DNA of 53,344 nucleotides from NCBI RefSeq assembly GCF_015690345.1, contig NZ_JADPUN010000120.1, positions 1 to 53,344 on the forward strand, given 5' to 3'. The stretch is from Plantactinospora alkalitolerans. GTDB lineage: Bacteria > Actinomycetota > Actinomycetes > Mycobacteriales > Micromonosporaceae. A model generated the notes under the pieces. It was not told the DNA's origin and did not search any database. It saw nothing but the letters and a program-made list of their open reading frames with translations. Of the stretch, positions 20,422 through 29,941 are shown in pieces (within the stretch, counting starts at the first letter, position 1; each line of letters opens with the position of its first letter). The position numbers and the translations under genes were made by a program.

Positions 20422-20444
20422 GCCCGCCGGCCCTGCCGGCGGGC
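20422..20444 (+). terminator. Displaced terminator of tRNA-Asn
   Basis: GCCCGCCGG (20422-20430), loop CCCTG, CCGGCGGGC (20436-20444). It sits 12 bases beyond the attR core, the spacing expected for a tRNA terminator if the island were removed. Confidence 0.7.
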
Positions 20445-20556
20445 ATCGTCATACCCGGGGTCTGCTCGGCCTGCGGCGTCCTGCCCGCCGCTCTCGCGGA
20501 ACCCGTGGATGTGACCGGCCGCCGGACAGGCGGCACGAAACGGGGGTGGGTGGAAG

Positions 20557-22731
20557 ATGGCCGGGGCGCGGAACCGGATCGTCCTGCTGCTCGCCGCCGT
20601 GCTGGTGCTCGGCTGGCTGGTGGTGGGCGCCGTGTCGGCGCCGTACGCGGGCCGGCTCAGCGAGGTCGCCACCAACGACAACGCGGCGTTCCTGCCGGCC
20701 GACGCGGAAGCCACCCACGCCGAGGAACTCGCCGCCGGGTTCGTCGAACGGGAGACCATCCCCGCCCTCGTCGTCTACGCCCGGGACAGCGGCATCACCG
20801 ACGCCGACCGACAGCAGGTGACGGACGACACCGCCCGGTTCGCGGCGGTACCGGGCGTCATCGCACCACTGCCACCGCCGATACCCAGCGAGGACGGCAA
20901 GGCGCTACAGGTGATCGTGCCGGTGGACAACACCGAGGACGACCAGACCCGGGCCGTGGTCATGGAACTGCGCCGGATCGCCGGCCACGGGCGGGACGGC
21001 GGCCAGACGGTCGTGGTCGGCGGCCCCGCCGGCCTGCTCGGCGACCTGATCGAGGTCTTCTCCTCGATCGACGGGCCGCTGCTGCTGGTCACCCTCGGTG
21101 TGGTGCTGGTGATCCTGCTCATCGTCTACCGCAGCCCCGTTCTGTGGATCATCCCCTTGCTGGCCGCCGGTCTGTCCTACGCACTCGCCGCGCTGGCCGT
21201 CTACTTCCTGGCCCAGGCCGAAGTGATCATGTTGAACGGGCAGGCCCAGGGCATCCTCACCGTGCTGGTCTTCGGCGCCGGGACCGACTACGCCCTGCTG
21301 CTGATCGCCCGCTACCGCGAGGAGCTGTGCCAGCACAAGAACGCCGTCCAGGCGATGCTCGCCGCCTGGCGCGGTGCCGCCCCGGCCATCTTCGCCTCCG
21401 GCGGCACCGTCATCGCCGGCCTGCTCTGCCTGCTGCTGTCCAGCCTCACCTCCAACCAGGCACTCGGGCCGGTCGCCGCGGTCGGGATCGGTGCCACCCT
21501 GGTCGTGATGCTCACCTTCCTGCCCGCGCTGCTGATGATCGGCGGGCGGCGGGCGTTCTGGCCGCGCTCGCCGTACGTCGAACACGCCGCCTCGGTCGGT
21601 CGGCTGTGGAAACCGATGGCCCACTTCATCGCCCGCCGGGCGCGGCTGGTCTGGGTGGTCACCACCCTGATCCTGATCGGGCTCGGCTTCGGCCTGACCC
21701 AGTTGGGTGCCACCCGGCTCGGCCAGACCGAGCTGTTCACCCACCGGACCGACTCCGTCATCGCCCAGGAGGTGATCGACCGGCACTACCCCGGCGGGCT
21801 GGGCAGCCCGGTCACCATCTTCACCCCGGTCGGCGCGGCCGACCGGGTCACGGCGGCGGCCCGCGCCGTACCGGGTGTGGCCGAGGTGCACCCGCAGCCG
21901 ACCGGGGACACCAACGGCACCGATCCGGGCGGAGCGACCGGCCCCGGTGCCGGGCCGGGCACGCCGGGCGGTGGCACCGTCGAGCCGAAGGTGGTGGACG
22001 GCCGGGTGCAACTCCAGGCCACCCTGACGACGTCGGCCGACAGCGAGGAGGCGGAGGAGACGGTACGGCGGTTGCGGGTGGCCGTACACGCGGTGCCGGA
22101 CGGGGAAGCGGTGGTGGGCGGCTTCACCGCGATCGGCGTGGACACCGCCGACGCGTCGACCCGGGACCGCAACGTCATCATCCCGGTCGTACTCGGGGTG
22201 ATCGCGGTGATCCTGGCCCTGCTGCTCCGGGCACTGCTCGCGCCGGTGGTGCTGATCATCACCGTCGTCCTGTCGTTCCTGGCCACCCTCGGGTTGTGCG
22301 CACTGCTCTTCGAGTACGTCTTCGGTTTTCCGGGCGTCGACGCGTCGTTCCCGCTGTTCGCTTTCGTCTTCCTGGTCGCACTCGGGATCGACTACAACAT
22401 CTTCCTGATGAGCCGGGTCCGGGAGGAGTCCGTCCGCCGGGGCACCCGGTCCGGGGTGCTGCGCGGGCTCGTCGTCACCGGTGGAGTCATCACCTCCGCC
22501 GGGATCGTGCTGGCCGCGACCTTCTCGGCGCTCGCCGTACTGCCGCTGGTGATCCTGATCGAACTCGGGGTCGCGGTCGCGCTCGGAGTGCTGCTGGACA
22601 CCATCGTCGTACGCTCGCTCCTGGTGCCGGCCCTGACGTACGACATGGGGGCCGCGATCTGGTGGCCGTCCCGGCTCTCCCGCGAGCCGAACCATCCCGG
22701 CCGCGAGCCGAACCGTACCGACCGGGAGTGA
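20557..22731 (+). CDS. MmpL/RND-family transporter
   Basis: 724 residues from ATG 20557. Two MMPL halves: an N-terminal segment (LLLAAVLVLGWLVVG), a large extracytoplasmic loop, then about five membrane segments (SIDGPLLLVTLGVVLVILL, GAGTDYALLLIARYREEL); the pattern repeats after residue 370 with a Gly/Pro/Thr-rich insert (about residues 450-475) and a second helix bundle (LGIDYNIFLMSRVREE). The GTDYALLLIAR and GIDYNIFLMSR motifs carry the conserved Asp-Tyr pairs used in proton coupling. Such proteins export lipids or drugs. It is the first chromosomal gene right of the island and lies 4 bases upstream of the next gene. Confidence 0.88.
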   Translation: MAGARNRIVLLLAAVLVLGWLVVGAVSAPYAGRLSEVATNDNAAFLPADAEATHAEELAAGFVERETIPALVVYARDSGITDADRQQVTDDTARFAAVPGVIAPLPPPIPSEDGKALQVIVPVDNTEDDQTRAVVMELRRIAGHGRDGGQTVVVGGPAGLLGDLIEVFSSIDGPLLLVTLGVVLVILLIVYRSPVLWIIPLLAAGLSYALAALAVYFLAQAEVIMLNGQAQGILTVLVFGAGTDYALLLIARYREELCQHKNAVQAMLAAWRGAAPAIFASGGTVIAGLLCLLLSSLTSNQALGPVAAVGIGATLVVMLTFLPALLMIGGRRAFWPRSPYVEHAASVGRLWKPMAHFIARRARLVWVVTTLILIGLGFGLTQLGATRLGQTELFTHRTDSVIAQEVIDRHYPGGLGSPVTIFTPVGAADRVTAAARAVPGVAEVHPQPTGDTNGTDPGGATGPGAGPGTPGGGTVEPKVVDGRVQLQATLTTSADSEEAEETVRRLRVAVHAVPDGEAVVGGFTAIGVDTADASTRDRNVIIPVVLGVIAVILALLLRALLAPVVLIITVVLSFLATLGLCALLFEYVFGFPGVDASFPLFAFVFLVALGIDYNIFLMSRVREESVRRGTRSGVLRGLVVTGGVITSAGIVLAATFSALAVLPLVILIELGVAVALGVLLDTIVVRSLLVPALTYDMGAAIWWPSRLSREPNHPGREPNRTDRE

Positions 22732-22735
22732 GATC

Positions 22736-24043
22736 GTGTCCGACCTGCCGGCGGAGACCGATGTGGTGATCGTCGGCGGCGGCCTGGCCGGGCTGGCCGC
22801 CGCCCGCCGGCTGCACCGCGCCGGTACGCCCTGGCTGCTGATCGAGGCCGCCGACCGGCTCGGTGGCCGGGTCGCCACCGACGCCGTGGACGGCTACCTG
22901 CTCGACCGTGGATTCCAGGTCGTGAACACCGCCTATCCCCGGCTGACCGCCCTGGTGGACGTCGCCGCGCTGGACCTCGGCCTGTTCACCCAGGGGGCGC
23001 TGGTGCGCCGGGGCGACACGTTGCACCGGATGGTGCATCCGGTCCGGGATCCGCTCGGCGCGGGCCGTACGGTCCTCACCGGCCTCGCCGACGCCGCCGG
23101 CCTCGGCCGGGCCGCGCAGGTCCCCGGCGTACGGGAAGTCAGCAGCGTGGGGCGGGCCACCGACCGGCTCCGGTTGGCCGCGCTGGCGGTCCGTTGCGCG
23201 ACCTCCCCGGTGGACCGGCTCCTGGCCGCTCCCGAGCTGAGCACCGAGATGGAGCTGCGCCGGGCCGGGCTCTCCGACCGGATCATCGAGGAACTGCTCC
23301 GGCCCTTCCTGTCCGGGGTGTTCGGCGAGCGGGAGCTGACCACGTCCAGTCACGTCTTCGCCATGATCGTCCGTTCCTTCGCCCGGGGGCGGATCGGACT
23401 GCCGGCGGCCGGGATCGGCGCCCTGCCGCAGGCCGTCGCGGATCCGCTGCCGGCATCCCTGAGCCTGCTGGGCGTCTCCGCCTCGGCGCTGCGACCGGGA
23501 CTGGTACGCACCTCGGCCGGCGACATCCGCTGTCGAGCCGTGCTCGTCGCCACCGACCCGGTCACGGCGACCACCCTGTTGCCGTCCCTGGGCCGGGTAC
23601 GCATGCACACGCTGACCACGTACTACCACTCCGCCGTCGAGGCGCCGATCGACGAGCCGATCCTGCTGCTGGACGGGGACCGGCGTGAACTCGTGGCGAA
23701 CACGGTGCTGGTCAGCCGCGCCGCGCCGACGTACGCCCCGGTCGGGCGGCACCTGATCGCCAGCTCGGTGGCCGGTCCGCTGGTGCCGCCGGAACCACTG
23801 GTCCGCGCCGAACTTGCCCGCTTGTACGGCCGCCCGGTCGACGACTGGGACCATCTGACGACCGTGACGGTGCCGAACGCGCTGCCGGCGGCACCGGCAC
23901 CGCAGGGCAGCCTGCGCAGGCCGGCGGTTGTGGGGGAGGGGATCTTCGTGGCCGGGGACCACCGGGCGAGTCCGTCGGTGCAGGGCGCCCTCGCCAGCGG
24001 CTGGCGGGCGGCCGGCGCCGTCCTGCGGTACCTGGGCGGCTGA
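22736..24043 (+). CDS. FAD-dependent amine oxidase/phytoene desaturase-like oxidoreductase
   Basis: 435 residues from GTG 22736, starting 4 bases after the MmpL stop, so co-transcribed. N-terminal dinucleotide-binding VVIVGGGLAGLAAARRL and the following LLIEAADRLGGRV are hallmarks of the NAD(P)-binding Rossmann/flavin amine oxidase family; GIFVAGDHRASPSVQGALASG near the C-terminus is the matching FAD-binding segment. Cytoplasmic oxidoreductase acting on an unknown hydrophobic or amine substrate. The pairing with an MmpL transporter may mean it modifies an exported lipid; this is inference. Confidence 0.85.
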   Translation: MSDLPAETDVVIVGGGLAGLAAARRLHRAGTPWLLIEAADRLGGRVATDAVDGYLLDRGFQVVNTAYPRLTALVDVAALDLGLFTQGALVRRGDTLHRMVHPVRDPLGAGRTVLTGLADAAGLGRAAQVPGVREVSSVGRATDRLRLAALAVRCATSPVDRLLAAPELSTEMELRRAGLSDRIIEELLRPFLSGVFGERELTTSSHVFAMIVRSFARGRIGLPAAGIGALPQAVADPLPASLSLLGVSASALRPGLVRTSAGDIRCRAVLVATDPVTATTLLPSLGRVRMHTLTTYYHSAVEAPIDEPILLLDGDRRELVANTVLVSRAAPTYAPVGRHLIASSVAGPLVPPEPLVRAELARLYGRPVDDWDHLTTVTVPNALPAAPAPQGSLRRPAVVGEGIFVAGDHRASPSVQGALASGWRAAGAVLRYLGG

Positions 24044-24286
24044 GCGTACGGTCCCGACTGGCTGTGCCGGCTGTCCGGCCGACCGGTGCCCCGCCCGGCC
24101 GCGCGCCGCCCGGTGCCTGCCGACCGCGCTGCCGCTTGGCGGCATCCCGATGTCGATCCCGGTTGCTATTCTCGCCGTGCCGGGGCGCCCTCCGTCTGCT
24201 GACCGGAGGACTCGATCTTCGTGGCCGGTCACCGCATGTCGGTGGCCGGTCGACGTCGCAGCGGGTTAATATCCCCGCGCCGGCAG

Positions 24287-24363
24287 GGGGCGGTAGCTCA
24301 GCAGGTTAGAGCAGGGGACTCATAATCCCTCGGTCGCGGGTTCGAGTCCCGCCCGCCCCACCA
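24287..24363 (+). tRNA. tRNA with CAT anticodon (Met or Ile2)
   Basis: Acceptor GGGGCGG (24287-24293) pairs with CCGCCCC (24353-24359); anticodon loop CTCATAA (24319-24325), T-loop TTCGAGT, and CCA encoded at the 3' end. The anticodon-stem context GGGGACTCATAATCCCT resembles lysidine-type tRNA-Ile2 as well as elongator Met; I cannot decide by eye. A possible -10 (TAATAT) lies at 24267-24272. Confidence 0.9.
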
Positions 24364-24672
24364 GTCATTTTCCCTGTTCAGCCATGCTGTCGATGACCCG
24401 GACGCACCGCATCGAGGTCCGGACCGACGCCCTCAGTCCGCACTGAGTCCGCAGCGGCACGACTCGCCGCCCGGTCAAGGCGGCCCGCAAGCGGGCCGCG
24501 CCGGCCGCGCTCGGCCTGCTGGCGGCGCAAGCGCCGGCATCGGCCGGCGCGCAGGCCGATTGCAGACAGCGCCAAGGGCCGGAACCGATGCCTCCGGCGG
24601 GGATCTTCGACATAGATGGGCTTGAGGCAGAGGAGCGGTACGTGGCAGACGAGGTGTCCTTCCGAACTGCGG
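24364..24672. other. Intergenic region downstream of the CAT tRNA
   Basis: About 310 bases. GC-rich with a repeated CGCACTGAGTCCG-like motif near 24440. Nothing recognisable as a gene. No second copy of the tRNA 3' end was noticed in the window. Confidence 0.35.
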
Positions 24673-25155
24673 CTACGACCCGGCGGTGGGCCAAAACTCG
24701 TCGTCCTCCTCGTCCGGCGACGAAGGGGCGTACTGCCGCAGAGCGCCGTTGCGGATCATCCAGACGCGGAAGAAGGACTCCTCCTGGTCCATCACGAAGA
24801 GCTGCACTGCATTGGGGTTGTGCCAGGCCAGGGAACCGAAATGCTCCACGACAGCAGCGAGGTCGGCGTGGTTGAGCGCCCCGGCGAACACCTCACATTC
24901 GGGGTTCTTATGTCCGCCCCACTGGTTGTCCGCAGCGGTGATCAGGCGCAGGTTACCGCAGCCGCCCGGCCTCATGCCTAGCTCGCGACGGGGGCACTCA
25001 TTGTCGAGCCACCCGCTGAACGCCTCAGCGTTGTGGCAGTCCTCCGGACCCACCGACAGCATCACGTTGGCAACCCAGCTCACCGCATCCCCAATCCACG
25101 ACCAGGGGCCGTACAGCCATTCGTACAGCCAAGACCATCCGCTTACGCTGAACAA
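24673..25155 (-). CDS. Hypothetical protein with Trp-rich N-terminus
   Basis: Up to 160 residues if it begins at TTG 25155; internal GTG starts (for example before SWVANVML) are possible and no strong ribosome site decides it. The first 30 residues are unusually rich in Trp and Tyr (WSWLYEWLYGPWSW) and could be membrane-active. The rest contains Cys-containing segments (NECPRRELG, GGCGNLRLI) and an acidic tail (SSPDEEDDEFWP). No family recognised. GC content is lower than in flanking genes, suggesting an accessory gene. Confidence 0.5.
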   Translation of the reverse strand: MFSVSGWSWLYEWLYGPWSWIGDAVSWVANVMLSVGPEDCHNAEAFSGWLDNECPRRELGMRPGGCGNLRLITAADNQWGGHKNPECEVFAGALNHADLAAVVEHFGSLAWHNPNAVQLFVMDQEESFFRVWMIRNGALRQYAPSSPDEEDDEFWPTAGS

Positions 25156-25240
25156 CGCCGGACGGTGACGGACAGGCCGACCAGCGCCGAGCCCAGTCCG
25201 CCAGCCATACGTGATCTTCTTCTAACCCCCAGGCCTTAGC

Positions 25241-25468
25241 TCAGTCGAGCAGTTCCGGAACCCGTTCCTGAAGCTGGGCTATCACCCGCGACAGCCCGGC
25301 GTCCAAGTTGTCGCCGTCCCACCGCACGAGTTCCCCGCCCAGCGGCTTGCCCGACACCAGCACCGTCCAGCGGCCCCGTTCGCGTTCGCCGTCCATCTTG
25401 ACGATGGCGACCAGGCCCCGATCCCCGAGCTGGACCAGCAACTCCGCCAGGCACTCATCCCACCCCAT
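25241..25468 (-). CDS. Small hypothetical protein
   Basis: 75 residues from ATG 25468. It reads as a compact soluble domain (LAELLVQLGDRGLVAIVKMDGERE, RWTVLVSGKPLGGELVRWDGDNLDAGL) resembling small immunity- or effector-associated proteins, but I do not recognise a family. Encoded 85 bases upstream of and in the same direction as the Trp-rich protein, so the two may form a unit. There is no clear ribosome site. Confidence 0.5.
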   Translation of the reverse strand: MGWDECLAELLVQLGDRGLVAIVKMDGERERGRWTVLVSGKPLGGELVRWDGDNLDAGLSRVIAQLQERVPELLD

Positions 25469-25647
25469 GGTCGGCTATTCGATCACAAAGGCTGCGGGGC
25501 GGGCGGTCCGCATCTGGTCCGCAAGAGGCCAGTAGACGGCGGGGGAGTGGTGAGAGATATCGAGAGGTATCTCCGCTGGTAGAACCCCATCCGAGCCACA
25601 TCCGGTCCACTTTGATCTTGTATGCGAACCGTGGCCCGGAGGGGCCG

Positions 25648-26028
25648 ATGGTTCTCTATGGTTGGGCGCTGTGTGGCGCTAATGAACCACCGGTTGCGTT
25701 TGTCTACGCTGCGCGGGTGTCTTCGCTTAGTGAGGCTGAGCTCGATGCTCTGGTTGCCGAGGCGGTCGTGGACTGCTACGACGAGCATGAGCAGCTCAGT
25801 GGTCTTTTCGTCATGATCCAGGACAACTTGGCGGTGCCCTTTGCCACCGAGGTTCTCGGTGTGCCGGTGGTGGTCCGGAAGGTGGATCTGCGCTCGTCCG
25901 GGATCGTGGCGATCTGTCACCGCGGCCGGATGCGGCAGGCGATCGGAATCCTGGACCTTCCGTTGCCGGATCCCGCGCCTGATGGTGCGCAGTGGATCGA
26001 GGCGTACCAGTGGTGGGCCGGCCGGTGA
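25648..26028 (+). CDS. Hypothetical protein, first gene of a coupled pair
   Basis: 126 residues from ATG 25648 with CCGGAGG 5-11 bases upstream, preferred over upstream in-frame codons. Sequence: an alpha/beta domain with VSSLSEAELDALVAEAVVDCYDEHEQLSGLF-type helix-rich start, VPFATEVLGVPVVVRKVDL and a C-terminal WIEAYQWWAG. The pattern (EAELDALVAEAVVDCYDEHEQ..G) is one I associate with actinobacterial calcium-binding-annotated proteins, with no known role. The stop overlaps the next start as GTGA. Confidence 0.65.
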   Translation: MVLYGWALCGANEPPVAFVYAARVSSLSEAELDALVAEAVVDCYDEHEQLSGLFVMIQDNLAVPFATEVLGVPVVVRKVDLRSSGIVAICHRGRMRQAIGILDLPLPDPAPDGAQWIEAYQWWAGR

Positions 26029-27164
26029 GTGAGTACCAGTACTACGAGTTCGTGGCGGTCGACCAGGCACTGACTCCGAAGCAGCAGGACGAGCTGCGGG
26101 CGGTTTCAACTCGGGGCCGGATCACGGCGTCGAGTTTCGTCAACGAGTATCAGTGGGGCGATCTCAAGGCCGATCCGGCCAAGTGGATGGAGAGGTACTT
26201 CGACGCGCACTTGTACCTGGCGAACTGGGGCACCCGGCGGATCATGCTGCGGTTGCCCAGAGCGGCGTTGGCCCCGGAGACTGCGGCGAGGTTCTGTGTC
26301 GGCGAATCGGCTGGCTCTTGGGCCACCCGTACTCATGTAGTCATTGATCTTCGCAGCGAGAACGAGGACGGCGACGAGGCATGGTGGGACGAGGAGGGGC
26401 GGCTCGCGGCGATAGCTCCGGCCCGGGCGGATCTGGCCGGCGATGATCAGCGGCTGCTCTATCTGGCCTGGCTGCTGTGTCTGCAGAACCGGGAGTTGGA
26501 TGACGACGAGCCAGAGCCACCGGTCCCGGCGGGGCTGGCCGAGCTGAGCGGGCCGTTGCGGGCCCTGGCCGATTTCCTTCGCCTCGACCCTGATCTGCTG
26601 GACGCGGCGGCAGAGGCCAGTCGGCCGCTGACCGACAAGAAACCTTCGGCCGCCGCCTTACGCCGATGGGTGAAGGACCTGCCGGAGGCGGACAAGGACG
26701 AGGTGCTGGTCCGGCTACTGCGTAGTGATGCTGGGTTGCTGCGATCGGAGCTGCTGCGGCGGTTTCACGGCGTGGCGGAGGAAGTGCCTGCCGGGGAGAG
26801 GAGGACCGCAGGGGACCTGGTCGTTGCGGCCGAGAAACGCTGGTCTGTGCGGCAACAGCAGATTCGGGAGCGTGAGGCTGCCGAGCGCAGGCGTCGTGAG
26901 GAGGCGGCTGCTGAGGCCCGTGAGCGGCGTCTGAACGGGTTGGCGCGGAATCCGGTGCTGGCCTGGAACCAGGTGGACAAACTGATCTCGACGAAGCGTC
27001 CGAAGGATTACGACGTGGCTGTCGCTCTGCTGAGGGACCTCCAGGCGCTGGCGGCCCGGGAGGGAGAAATTTTCGAGTTCGCGGAGCAGATGACCCGGCT
27101 GCGGGAGCGGCATGCCCGCAAGCCAAGCCTGATCGATCGTTTCGACCGAGCCCGGCTGGACTGA
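26025..27164 (+). CDS. Hypothetical protein with C-terminal charged coiled coil
   Basis: 379 residues from GTG 26025, overlapping the previous stop (GTGA). N-terminal domain EYQYYEFVAVDQALTPKQ and SFVNEYQWGDLKADP resembles a widespread but uncharacterised actinobacterial family encoded beside SWIM/hypothetical genes. Residues about 290-320 (REREAAERRRREEAAAEARERR) are a highly charged coiled coil, and the end has LISTKRPKDYDVAVALLRDL, reminiscent of zinc-finger SWIM partner proteins. Translationally coupled to the upstream gene, so the two proteins probably act together. Confidence 0.7.
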   Translation: MSEYQYYEFVAVDQALTPKQQDELRAVSTRGRITASSFVNEYQWGDLKADPAKWMERYFDAHLYLANWGTRRIMLRLPRAALAPETAARFCVGESAGSWATRTHVVIDLRSENEDGDEAWWDEEGRLAAIAPARADLAGDDQRLLYLAWLLCLQNRELDDDEPEPPVPAGLAELSGPLRALADFLRLDPDLLDAAAEASRPLTDKKPSAAALRRWVKDLPEADKDEVLVRLLRSDAGLLRSELLRRFHGVAEEVPAGERRTAGDLVVAAEKRWSVRQQQIREREAAERRRREEAAAEARERRLNGLARNPVLAWNQVDKLISTKRPKDYDVAVALLRDLQALAAREGEIFEFAEQMTRLRERHARKPSLIDRFDRARLD

Positions 27165-27245
27165 CACAGTTCCGTGGCTTGGCAGGCGCAACCGACCGAG
27201 CCGAGTGTTGCCGGGCTCCGGGGTGGGGCTCATCGGGTCCCACCT

Positions 27246-27343
27246 CGCGTCCGTGACCTGGTCAAACGTACTGGTAGTGGATCACCGGCCACTTGGATTT
27301 GCGGTTCGCGCGGCGACGCGTCCGGCCCACCACGGCTCGTGAG
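27246..27343. repeat. Conserved ~95-bp element, copy A (downstream of first response regulator)
   Basis: Starts CGCGTCCGTGACCTGGTCA and is about 80% identical, by eye, to 36679-36771. Both copies read DLVKRTGSGSP..CGSR.DAS on the plus strand; in the first 14 codons five of six differences are synonymous third-position changes. Each copy lies just beyond the 3' end of a minus-strand NarL-type regulator gene. Confidence 0.7.
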
Positions 27344-27388
27344 CTGGGCAAACGCACAATCGGATGTGGCGGTACCCGAACCGTCTCG

Positions 27389-28063
27389 TCAGCTGGCGTC
27401 AAGGTCGGCGGCAGCGACTCCGTTCGCGTACGCGAAGATCACCAGTTGTACCCGGTCGCGGGCGCCGATCTTGGCCAGCACGCGGCCGAGGTGGCTCTTC
27501 ACGGTCGCCTCGGTCACCACCAGCTTCTGGGCGATCTCTCCGTTGGTCAGTCCGCGAGCTACGAGGACGAGTACCTCGCGTTCGCGTGGGGTCAGCGAGT
27601 CGAGCAGTGGGGAGGGGTGTACGGCGATGGACGGGCGAGCGGCGAACTCCTGGATCAGCCGGCGGGTGACGGTGGGCGAGAGCAGCGCGTCGCCCGCGTC
27701 GACCACGCGGATAGCCTCCAGGAGGCGGTCGCGTGGCGCGTCCTTGAGGAGGAATCCCGCCGCGCCCGCGCGCAGGGCTCCGTAGACGTATTCGTCGATA
27801 TCGAACGTGGTGAGGATCAGTACCCGAGGAGTGTGGTCGCGTCCGGTTGCGGTAAGGCGCGTGGTCGCCGCGATGCCGTCCAGGACAGGCATACGGATGT
27901 CCATGACGACCACGTCCGGTCGTAGCTCGGCGGCACGTGCCACCGCCTCTTCGCCGTCCTGCGCCTCGCCGACGACGTCGATTTCTTCCTGGGTGTCGAG
28001 AAAGAGCCGAAGTCCGGTGCGGATCAGTTCCTGGTCGTCGGCCAGCAGAACCCGAATGCTCAC
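27389..28063 (-). CDS. NarL/LuxR-type response regulator
   Basis: 224 residues from GTG 28063 (GTGA overlap with the kinase stop). Receiver domain 1-120 with the phosphoacceptor Asp in VVVMDIRMP (about residue 54) and the conserved Lys in GFLLKDAPRD; LuxR-type HTH near 155-215 (LTPREREVLVLVARGLTNGEIA, TEATVKSHLGRVLAKIGARDR). Forms a cytoplasmic two-component system with the overlapping kinase. The four overlapping genes ATPase-permease-kinase-regulator suggest it controls the linked exporter. Repeat copy A lies just past its stop. Confidence 0.92.
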   Translation of the reverse strand: MSIRVLLADDQELIRTGLRLFLDTQEEIDVVGEAQDGEEAVARAAELRPDVVVMDIRMPVLDGIAATTRLTATGRDHTPRVLILTTFDIDEYVYGALRAGAAGFLLKDAPRDRLLEAIRVVDAGDALLSPTVTRRLIQEFAARPSIAVHPSPLLDSLTPREREVLVLVARGLTNGEIAQKLVVTEATVKSHLGRVLAKIGARDRVQLVIFAYANGVAAADLDAS

Positions 28064-29229
28064 GGACCCACCGTAATCGGCACGTGTGCGGCGACGCGGA
28101 AGCCCCCTTCGGGACCGGGTCCTGCCGCGAAGTGCCCTCCGAGGAGTCGGACGCGTTCGCGGATGCCGACGAGCCCGTGGCCACCGGAAAGGTTCTGTCC
28201 CGATGGCCCCACTCCGCAGTCGGACACCTCGAGATCGATGCGGCCCTTGCCAATCTTGAGTCGGACGAGCGCGCGGTCGGTCTCGGCGTGGCGCAGGACG
28301 TTGGTGAGGGCCTCCTCGACGATTCGGTAGACCGATACGCCGATCCCTTCGTCAAGGACCGGCGGTTCGCCGTCGATCTCCAGGCTGACCGAGAGGCCGA
28401 CCGCCCGAAAGGTGGCCGCCAGTTCCGCCAGTTCGGCCAAGCCCGGCAAGGGCCGACGCGGTGCTGCGGAGGATGTCGCGGTGGGCACTCCGGAGCGCAG
28501 CAGTGCCAGCATTCGGCGCAGTTCTACGATGCTCTGCTCACCGCTGGACTCCACCCGGCGCAGCACGTCGGCGGCGACGTCGGGTGCCGCCGGAAGGGCG
28601 TCCCGCGCGCCGCGTGCGCCGACCAGCATCACCGTGACCGAGTGCGCGACGATGTCATGGAGGTCACGCGCGATCGCAGCTCGCTCCTCGTGCGCGGCGA
28701 TCGCTGCCTGCTGTTCACGCTCGGCTCGGGCGGCGGTGGCGCGGGCACGCAGGTCTTCGTGGTGCCGGCGGCGCTCGCGTAGGGCGGCGCCGACTGCCCA
28801 CACAGCCACTGGCGGAGGCACCGAGGCCACCGAGAGTGCCACGAGCACGACCGTGGCGCCGATCAGTGCCACCACCGACACTCGGGCCCGACAGCGCTCG
28901 GCGACGGTGAAGAGTGCGACACAGACCAGCGCGCCACCTGGGGACTCACCCAGGACGAAGAGGAGACCGGTGGTGGCGAGCATGGCCGCCAGCAACGGCA
29001 CCGGATGCCGGCGCCGACAGAACAGTGCCGCTCCGGCGGTCACAGTGAGGAGCACCGTCACCGGGCGGATCGGGGATTCGTCGTCGTAGAGAAGGGACAA
29101 TTCGCCCGCGACGCCTACCAAGACGGCAAGTAGGTCGACCAGCACCCGCTCCGCGCTGGCGCTGAGCCACCGCCCGCCCCCCGGCCGGCCGCGCAACCGG
29201 GAGGCGTTGAACCAGCTCATGACCGTCAT
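28060..29229 (-). CDS. Sensor histidine kinase (HisKA_3 type)
   Basis: 389 residues from ATG 29229, overlapping the permease stop (ATGA). Several membrane helices in the first 150 residues (for example LVDLLAVLVGVAGELSLL, VVALIGATVVLVALSVASV), no large extracytoplasmic domain, then the phospho-His in RDLHDIVAHSVTVMLV and an HATPase_c domain ending GGHGLVGIRERVRLLGGHF. Typical intramembrane-sensing kinase that detects envelope-active compounds or its own ABC partner. Phosphorylates the response regulator encoded next. Confidence 0.92.
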   Translation of the reverse strand: MTVMSWFNASRLRGRPGGGRWLSASAERVLVDLLAVLVGVAGELSLLYDDESPIRPVTVLLTVTAGAALFCRRRHPVPLLAAMLATTGLLFVLGESPGGALVCVALFTVAERCRARVSVVALIGATVVLVALSVASVPPPVAVWAVGAALRERRRHHEDLRARATAARAEREQQAAIAAHEERAAIARDLHDIVAHSVTVMLVGARGARDALPAAPDVAADVLRRVESSGEQSIVELRRMLALLRSGVPTATSSAAPRRPLPGLAELAELAATFRAVGLSVSLEIDGEPPVLDEGIGVSVYRIVEEALTNVLRHAETDRALVRLKIGKGRIDLEVSDCGVGPSGQNLSGGHGLVGIRERVRLLGGHFAAGPGPEGGFRVAAHVPITVGP

Positions 29230-29941
29230 CCTAGATCCCGATGTCGTTCGGCGAGCACGGCGAACACCGCCAGCCCGACGGCCCAGGCAGCGAGCGCCAG
29301 GGCGGAAGCCGGTAGGGAGTGTGTCGAGCCGTGCACACCCGCAGTGAGCACCTGCAGGCTGCCGAAGGGGGTGTAGTCGACCGCCGAGGTGTTGATCATC
29401 GCGATCAGTGACGGCGCGACGAAGTAGACGACGATGCCGGCCACCACGGCGGCGATCTGGTTGCGGAGCAGACCACCGAGGGCGGCGCCCACCAGCACCG
29501 AGAGCGTCCCGGCGAGGACGCATCCACTCGCCAACGAGATCAGCTGTGCCGTCGAGAGATCGGGGCCAGGATGGTGTGAGGCGAGGATTGGCACCCCGAG
29601 AGCGAACGACGCTCCCGTCGTGAGTACGGCCAGACCCAGTCCGACGACCACTGTCGCGCCCAGCCGCGCAGCGGCGACGGCGCCCGGGTCGCGGCCGGAC
29701 ACGAGGACCGCCGGCGCTGCGGTGCGGTGCCGGTACTCGGCCGTGACGGCCACTGCGCCGAAGAACAACAGGAGCAGCGGCATCCCGCCAAGCGCCTCCT
29801 GCTTCTCACCGATCTCGTCGAGGGTTCCAGAGGCGAGAGAGACCAGGACGACGTTGAGGACCGCGAGAGCAACCGAGGCGAGCGCGAACCACAGGGCGGT
29901 CCGAACCGTGAGGAGTTTGCGTACCTCACCGATGATCAAGG

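Noticed and set aside
24287-24363. The CAT tRNA as a second island attachment site
   Set aside because: No second copy of its 3' end was seen in the window.
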